Below the pieces are notes generated by a model. The model saw only the letters and a program-made list of their open reading frames with translations. It made no database searches and was not told where the DNA came from. Below, one piece after another: positions 60,101 to 64,000 of a stretch of DNA of 64,000 nucleotides. This DNA comes from Polytrichum commune (Eukaryota > Streptophyta > Polytrichopsida > Polytrichales > Polytrichaceae). The translations under genes were made by a program, and so were the position numbers. The stretch covers positions 60,403,554 to 60,467,553 of the forward strand of contig OX485803.1 of NCBI GenBank assembly GCA_950295325.1, read 5' to 3'. Position 1 is the stretch's first letter; each line of letters starts with the position of its first letter.

Positions 60101-63100
60101 CATCAGAAGCAGTACAACGTGCTGTCTCAGATTGTTTGCCACCTCTAATGTCATCTCAGAAGGTAGGATTTTTCTAATCATCTTGGGTCCAATGGGATTT
60201 TGTCAATATCTATTAAACTCAATTACTGCCAAATATCCTGCCATTATATGCATAATGGGCCTGCATTGTACCACTGGATAAGTATGCTGTGTGATGCTGT
60301 TAACCTTCAAGCATCCGAAAAGCCTAGACTGGTTTCTCTATGCACAAAAACATGTATTTGAGCTACATACTTCTATTTTAAGCTAATTGTGTTATAAGTG
60401 ACCCTATCTAGAATTGACATATCTTCACATGCACTTTTCGAATTGGTTGAATACGTTGAGGGTGTTGAGGATTTAAGTTCATATACGTAGCCTGGGTGGC
60501 CTTGGATACAAATAGATATTTTGTACTTTGATCATCATTATCAAGTATGAGTATATTTTGATTTCTCCTTGACTTCAGACAATGTATGAAATAAGGTTTC
60601 AAATTCATGAGTATTTAAAATATGATTTTTGAATTTCTTGAAGCCTGTATATTGAGACCCTGCGTCCTTGACGGTGTAATGGGATGCTTTAGTACGGATC
60701 TCATAATGGGCTTAATTAGGATGTCAGGAAGCACAGCTAGTCCTCCTAGTACCAGAGAAGGATAGACCTAATAAGTGGCCCTTAAATGATGTGATTGGTC
60801 GGGAGACTTTCAGATACAAAGTCAGCTGTTAGTTTATTTGATGTGGCAGATAGTCAGTGACTTTTTCTTTTCCTTCTGTATATGGCAGGTTCTTAATAAA
60901 CAGTTTGAAAATCTCTCGAAGAATAGAGTTGATATGTGCTTTTCTAACGGTGTTTCTTATTATGCTGTAACTTATATATTTTGTATTTCCAAACAATTAA
61001 ATGTTTTCATGTCCTTTTCATCTTTCTTGTTTGGTACAGGAGAATGCAGCAGCACTGGTGAAAAAACTCTTAGATAGACTGATGAATTCAGATAAGTATG
61101 GGGAGCGAAGAGGGGCTGCTTTTGGTTTGGCTGGTGTCGTGAAGGGGCTTGGTCTTCCCAGTGTGAAACGGCACAAAGTAATGGAAGCATTACGATCAGG
61201 CGTTGATGATAAGTAAGTTTGTAGCATTGTCTCTAGATGACTTCCCTGTGTGTCACTTTAAAGATGATGTGGCTTTACTAATTTTTATTCTTGTCTATAA
61301 TGCAGGGCCTCTGCTAAGGCTCGAGAAGGAGCATTGCTGGGATTTGAATGTCTATGTGAGAAGATGGGACGTTTATTTGAACCGTATGCTCTTCCTGAAC
61401 CTCTATCCATGTAGTGAAGTACATTTTATTTCATACCAATGATAATAATAGGAAGATCAAAAAATCTACATCATAATCTTCTGAGAGTGTATCTGCTTGA
61501 TCTGGACCGCTGTAGGTGTTGACATTCATTGTCATTACTATAGTCTATTTTGTGGTTTTCTTTTATTTCTATTTCTCTATGTTAACGCAGCCCATTCGTT
61601 TTAGAAGAGGTCAACTTTGGGGCTTCAACCTATTTTGATAACGGAGATCTCTTGATCCTACAGGTGGTGTGTGCTGTTAATTAATGTCCTATGGTATTCC
61701 AGTGTTTATTTATTAGTACAAGTATGGTGCACTGGAGAGTTAACATGTAGGTTTTGGAATCTGTAGGTATGTTATCCACATCCTGCCTGTCCTGTTGATT
61801 TGCTTCTCCGATCCAGTTGTGGCTGTGCGAGATGCAACAGATGCTGCTGCTCGGGCAATTATGTCTCAACTTAGTGGGCCAGGCGTGAAGCTCGTTCTTC
61901 CTGCTTTGCTAAAGGTCTTCTACTTCTATGGCTCTGGTATACATATTGGTGTAGATTCATAGTAGTCTGACAAAAAGTATTAAGGTCATTCTTGTGTCAA
62001 GTACATAGTTTTGATGTTTTATAGTAGACTTCCTTATCATTGTAGTGATATTCATCACATTGGGAAACTTTTTGGCAGGGTTTGGAGGATAAAGCCTGGC
62101 GTACAAAGCAAGGAAGTGTGCAGCTTCTTGGTGCCATGGCTTTTTGTGCTCCTAAGCAACTCTCTCAGTGTCTGCCTACCATTGTGCCTAAATTGAGCGA
62201 GGTGCAGACTTGTTTCTTTTTGCGAAATCTTTGGATCACTGTGAAAGACCTATTTGACAGGTGTTAGGTTAAGGCTCTCAAATGGGAATTTTGAGTTTAT
62301 TGCCAAAGGTGGAGCTAGTTACTTTGTCAATGACTGGCTTTGGTCCCAATACAAGACTGGGACGTTATTGTGGTTTCTAATGAGGACACCCATTTACCTA
62401 ATTGTGATTTATTGCAGGTTCTCACAGACACACATCCAAAAGTCCAATCGGCTGCACAGACTGCATTACAGCAGGTGTGTTTTTTCATTTATCATTTTCA
62501 TAATAAGTGAGCTTTACTTAGCAATTATCGATACTAACATATAATAATCTGGTGTTGTTATATATGTGCCAGGTTGGGAGTGTCATAAGGAATCCTGAAA
62601 TTGCTGCTTTGGTACCAACACTGCTGATTTCCATAGCAGATCCAAATGAGCACACGAAGACATCACTTGAACTTTTGCTGCAGGTGTGGCTTAGAACGTC
62701 AACTTTTTGAGGACCAGATGAATCACTTGTTGATCAAACTTGGTCACTTACCCATTTTTTGGGATTTTGAAACTTCTGAAATTGCTAAGCTGTATTTTGT
62801 TCTTCATCATCCATAACAACTTGGAAAGTGTACGCAGCATCAGAAATTCCATTTTAATTTTCTTTGGTCTTTAGAGTTCTGTAGTAGTCACATCTTTATT
62901 TCAATTCTTGTCCCAGTCTTATATTGTGTAGCTGTCAGATTATTAACTATGTTGGTATTTCATGACCCCAATTTCTTTCTAAATGTTCATGTGGAGCATC
63001 CTTTTTGCAGACAACTTTTGTGAACTCTGTGGATGCACCATCTTTGGCATTGCTTGTCCCAATCGTGCATCGTGGTTTAAGAGAAAGAAGTGCAGAGACA

Positions 63101-63945
63101 AAGAAGAAAGCTGCTCAAATTGTTGGCAACATGAGCTCTTTAGTGTCTGAACATAAGGACATGCTTCCATATCTGAGTTTGCTTCTCCCTGAAGTTAAGA
63201 AGGTAACTATTATGTCCAGTGAATCATCCTTATGGATTTTGAAGCTTTTTATCCACTGCCTTAGTGGTTGACATGCTTGGTTCTTTGGAGCAGGTGTTGG
63301 TGGATCCTATTCCAGAAGTGCGTACTGTGGCAGCAAGAGCATTGGGCTCCTTGATCAAAGGAATGGGAGATGAGAACTTTAAAGACCTGGTTCCATGGCT
63401 CTTACAAACCCTCAAATCAGAAACTAGTAGCGTTGAGAGATCTGGAGCTGCTCAAGGTCTCAGTGAGGTATGCAATTATAAACTTGATGATGAGAAACAT
63501 TTCGAATGCAAGCAGAGGCTCGATAGAACCAGAGGCCTTTCATTGTTATACTAGTATTGGGCAATCAGATATGTTGTGCAGCGGGTTCAGGATGTGCTTT
63601 TGTGACTAGAAAAGCACATCCTTTTAACTTTTCCAGATATATTACAGATGTGTTTTGCAAGTTTTGCTCACCTGGCTGTCTTGGTTCTATGGTTGTCTAG
63701 CTGGCGTTTATCTTATTGTGATTGGGGTTTTTTTGTCGATACTTAGCAGTTATTGTCTGTTATTAGAAGTATGTGGATAGCAGCTGGTCATGCCTACAGA
63801 TTTTTAAAGGATTCTATGTGTCATTGTTCTGCAGGTCTTGGCGGCTATTGGAACCGGTTACTTTGAGTCACTACTACCTGACATCATCACAAATTGTTCA
63901 CATCAACGAGCTGCTGTCCGGGAGGGTTATCTTACACTTTTCAAG
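47521..63945 (+). CDS. GCN1: GCN1 (ILITHYIA) translational activator, 3' end outside window
   Basis: A very large HEAT-repeat protein that sits on stalled ribosomes and helps activate the eIF2-alpha kinase GCN2; in plants (ILITHYIA) it is linked to stress and immunity. The start ATG at 47521 is the first in-frame ATG and has a good context (GTGATGG). Thirty-six exons join in phase without stops to 1,713 codons, of about 2,600-2,700 in plant homologues. Hallmarks in order: [135 protein letters not shown] equivalents and [19 protein letters not shown]. The eEF3-like HEAT region is entered in the last exons; the RWD-binding region that contacts GCN2 lies beyond the window. Exon coordinates are given block by block. 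Confidence 0.97.
47637..49920 (+). repeat. Degenerate tandem array filling GCN1 intron 1
   Basis: Six copies of a block containing AGGTNTGGCAGCTCAGGAAG, then a TAGTTTTGGTATCAA word and CTTCCTGCC, are anchored at 47831, 48254, 48680, 49041, 49294 and 49560. Spacings are about 423, 426, 361, 253 and 266 bp. Full units also share a GATGGAGGTAGTGATTG start (47637, 48069, 48507) and a CAGAAACCNTTTAGACAGCCA segment. The first unit begins in the last bases of exon 1. Confidence 0.9.
51620..54624 (+). CDS. GCN1: GCN1 exons 4-11 (residues 211-610)
   Basis: Exons: 51620-52004, 52244-52390, 52703-52887, 53070-53196, 53439-53512, 53740-53816, 54194-54233, 54458-54624. Phases match at every junction. Exon 4 has the strongest match ([20 protein letters not shown]). 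Exons 7 and 8 join through a Ser codon (A|GT), giving [16 protein letters not shown] as in other plant GCN1 proteins. Exon 10 is only 40 bp ([13 protein letters not shown]) and is the least certain; exon 11 ([20 protein letters not shown]) is secure. Together they form N-terminal HEAT-type helices. Confidence 0.9.
54782..57583 (+). CDS. GCN1: GCN1 exons 12-19 (residues 611-979)
   Basis: Exons: 54782-54968, 55223-55300, 55452-55571, 55869-55928, 56290-56409, 56576-56654, 56796-56974, 57302-57583. The acceptor of exon 12 is placed at CATCACAG|CGATG because it alone gives the right phase ([12 protein letters not shown]). Exon 16 has [20 protein letters not shown]. Exons 17-18 hold a Lys-rich linker ([14 protein letters not shown], then [17 protein letters not shown]), typical of GCN1. 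Exon 19 is the longest in this block at 282 bp. Confidence 0.9.
57919..60162 (+). CDS. GCN1: GCN1 exons 20-27 (residues 980-1324)
   Basis: Exons: 57919-58035, 58195-58296, 58409-58558, 58775-58942, 59072-59248, 59399-59521, 59836-59916, 60046-60162. All are multiples of three and all junctions are phase 0. The sequence is highly conserved ([77 protein letters not shown]). This is the approach to the eEF3-like HEAT domain. Confidence 0.95.
61040..63945 (+). CDS. GCN1: GCN1 exons 28-36 (residues 1325-1713, continues)
   Basis: Exons: 61040-61212, 61306-61383, 61767-61914, 62079-62201, 62418-62474, 62573-62683, 63011-63202, 63294-63467, 63835-63945. They contain the best conserved part of GCN1, the eEF3-like HEAT array ([73 protein letters not shown]). 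The last complete exon ends YLTLFK|GTGACA, so the gene continues to the right. Preceding intron 27 (60163-61039) is the second longest at 877 bp and shows nothing notable. Confidence 0.95.
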
Positions 63946-64000
63946 GTGACAATGCATCTCTAGCCACTTGCTCTGTGTGCTTCTATTCAGGAATGTCTTT

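Noticed and set aside
61560..61680. Additional exon between GCN1 exons 29 and 30
   Set aside because: GAACC|G TAT joins exons 29 and 30 to the conserved sequence directly, so no exon is needed.

Overview
This is plant nuclear DNA from a transposon-rich stretch that ends in one conserved host gene. The evidence is a many-exon GCN1 gene with GT-AG introns of roughly 90-490 bp, En/Spm (CACTA)-type transposon genes, many short inverted-repeat elements (MITEs) and plant telo-box promoter motifs. I cannot name the species. A non-flowering land plant or close streptophyte relative is a guess from gene style only.

Layout. (1) 1-4587, minus strand: most of a TNP2-type CACTA transposase. Four exons join in frame with no stop; the 3' end lies beyond base 1. 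(2) 4588-13188: a mosaic of GC-rich patches (4.6-6.5, 10.0-10.3 and 11-13 kb) and AT-rich filler, with only weak coding candidates. (3) 13.2-16.5 kb, plus strand: accessory gene B. (4) 16.5-23.3 kb: AT-rich, with an LTR-like promoter block and small transposase-like relics. (5) 23.3-30.1 kb: a second GC-rich segment carrying accessory gene C, with a plant En/Spm-type domain and a coiled coil. It is a diverged paralogue of gene B and has a nonsense codon near its end. (6) 30.1-47.2 kb: AT-rich intergenic DNA without convincing genes. It holds at least nine short inverted-repeat elements, several with visible target-site duplications, a 20-bp satellite array, a (TC)21 run and other small repeats. 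(7) 47.2-64.0 kb, plus strand: GCN1 (ILITHYIA). A double telo-box lies upstream of the ATG. I resolved 36 exons that join in phase to 1,713 codons, and the gene runs off the right edge before its GCN2-binding region.

The CACTA genes belong together functionally: TNP2 is the catalytic transposase, and B and C look like the DNA-binding or accessory partner proteins. GCN1 is the only clear host gene. It acts on stalled ribosomes to activate the kinase GCN2. Its 2.8-kb first intron is largely a degenerate tandem array that has copied the exon 1 splice-donor region.

I did not find a convincing new biological system. The strongest unusual signals are the GCN1 intron-1 array, the duplicated exon boundary in TNP2, the conserved architecture of B and C, a Cys-rich antisense frame at 24.1-24.4 kb, and well-bounded MITE families.
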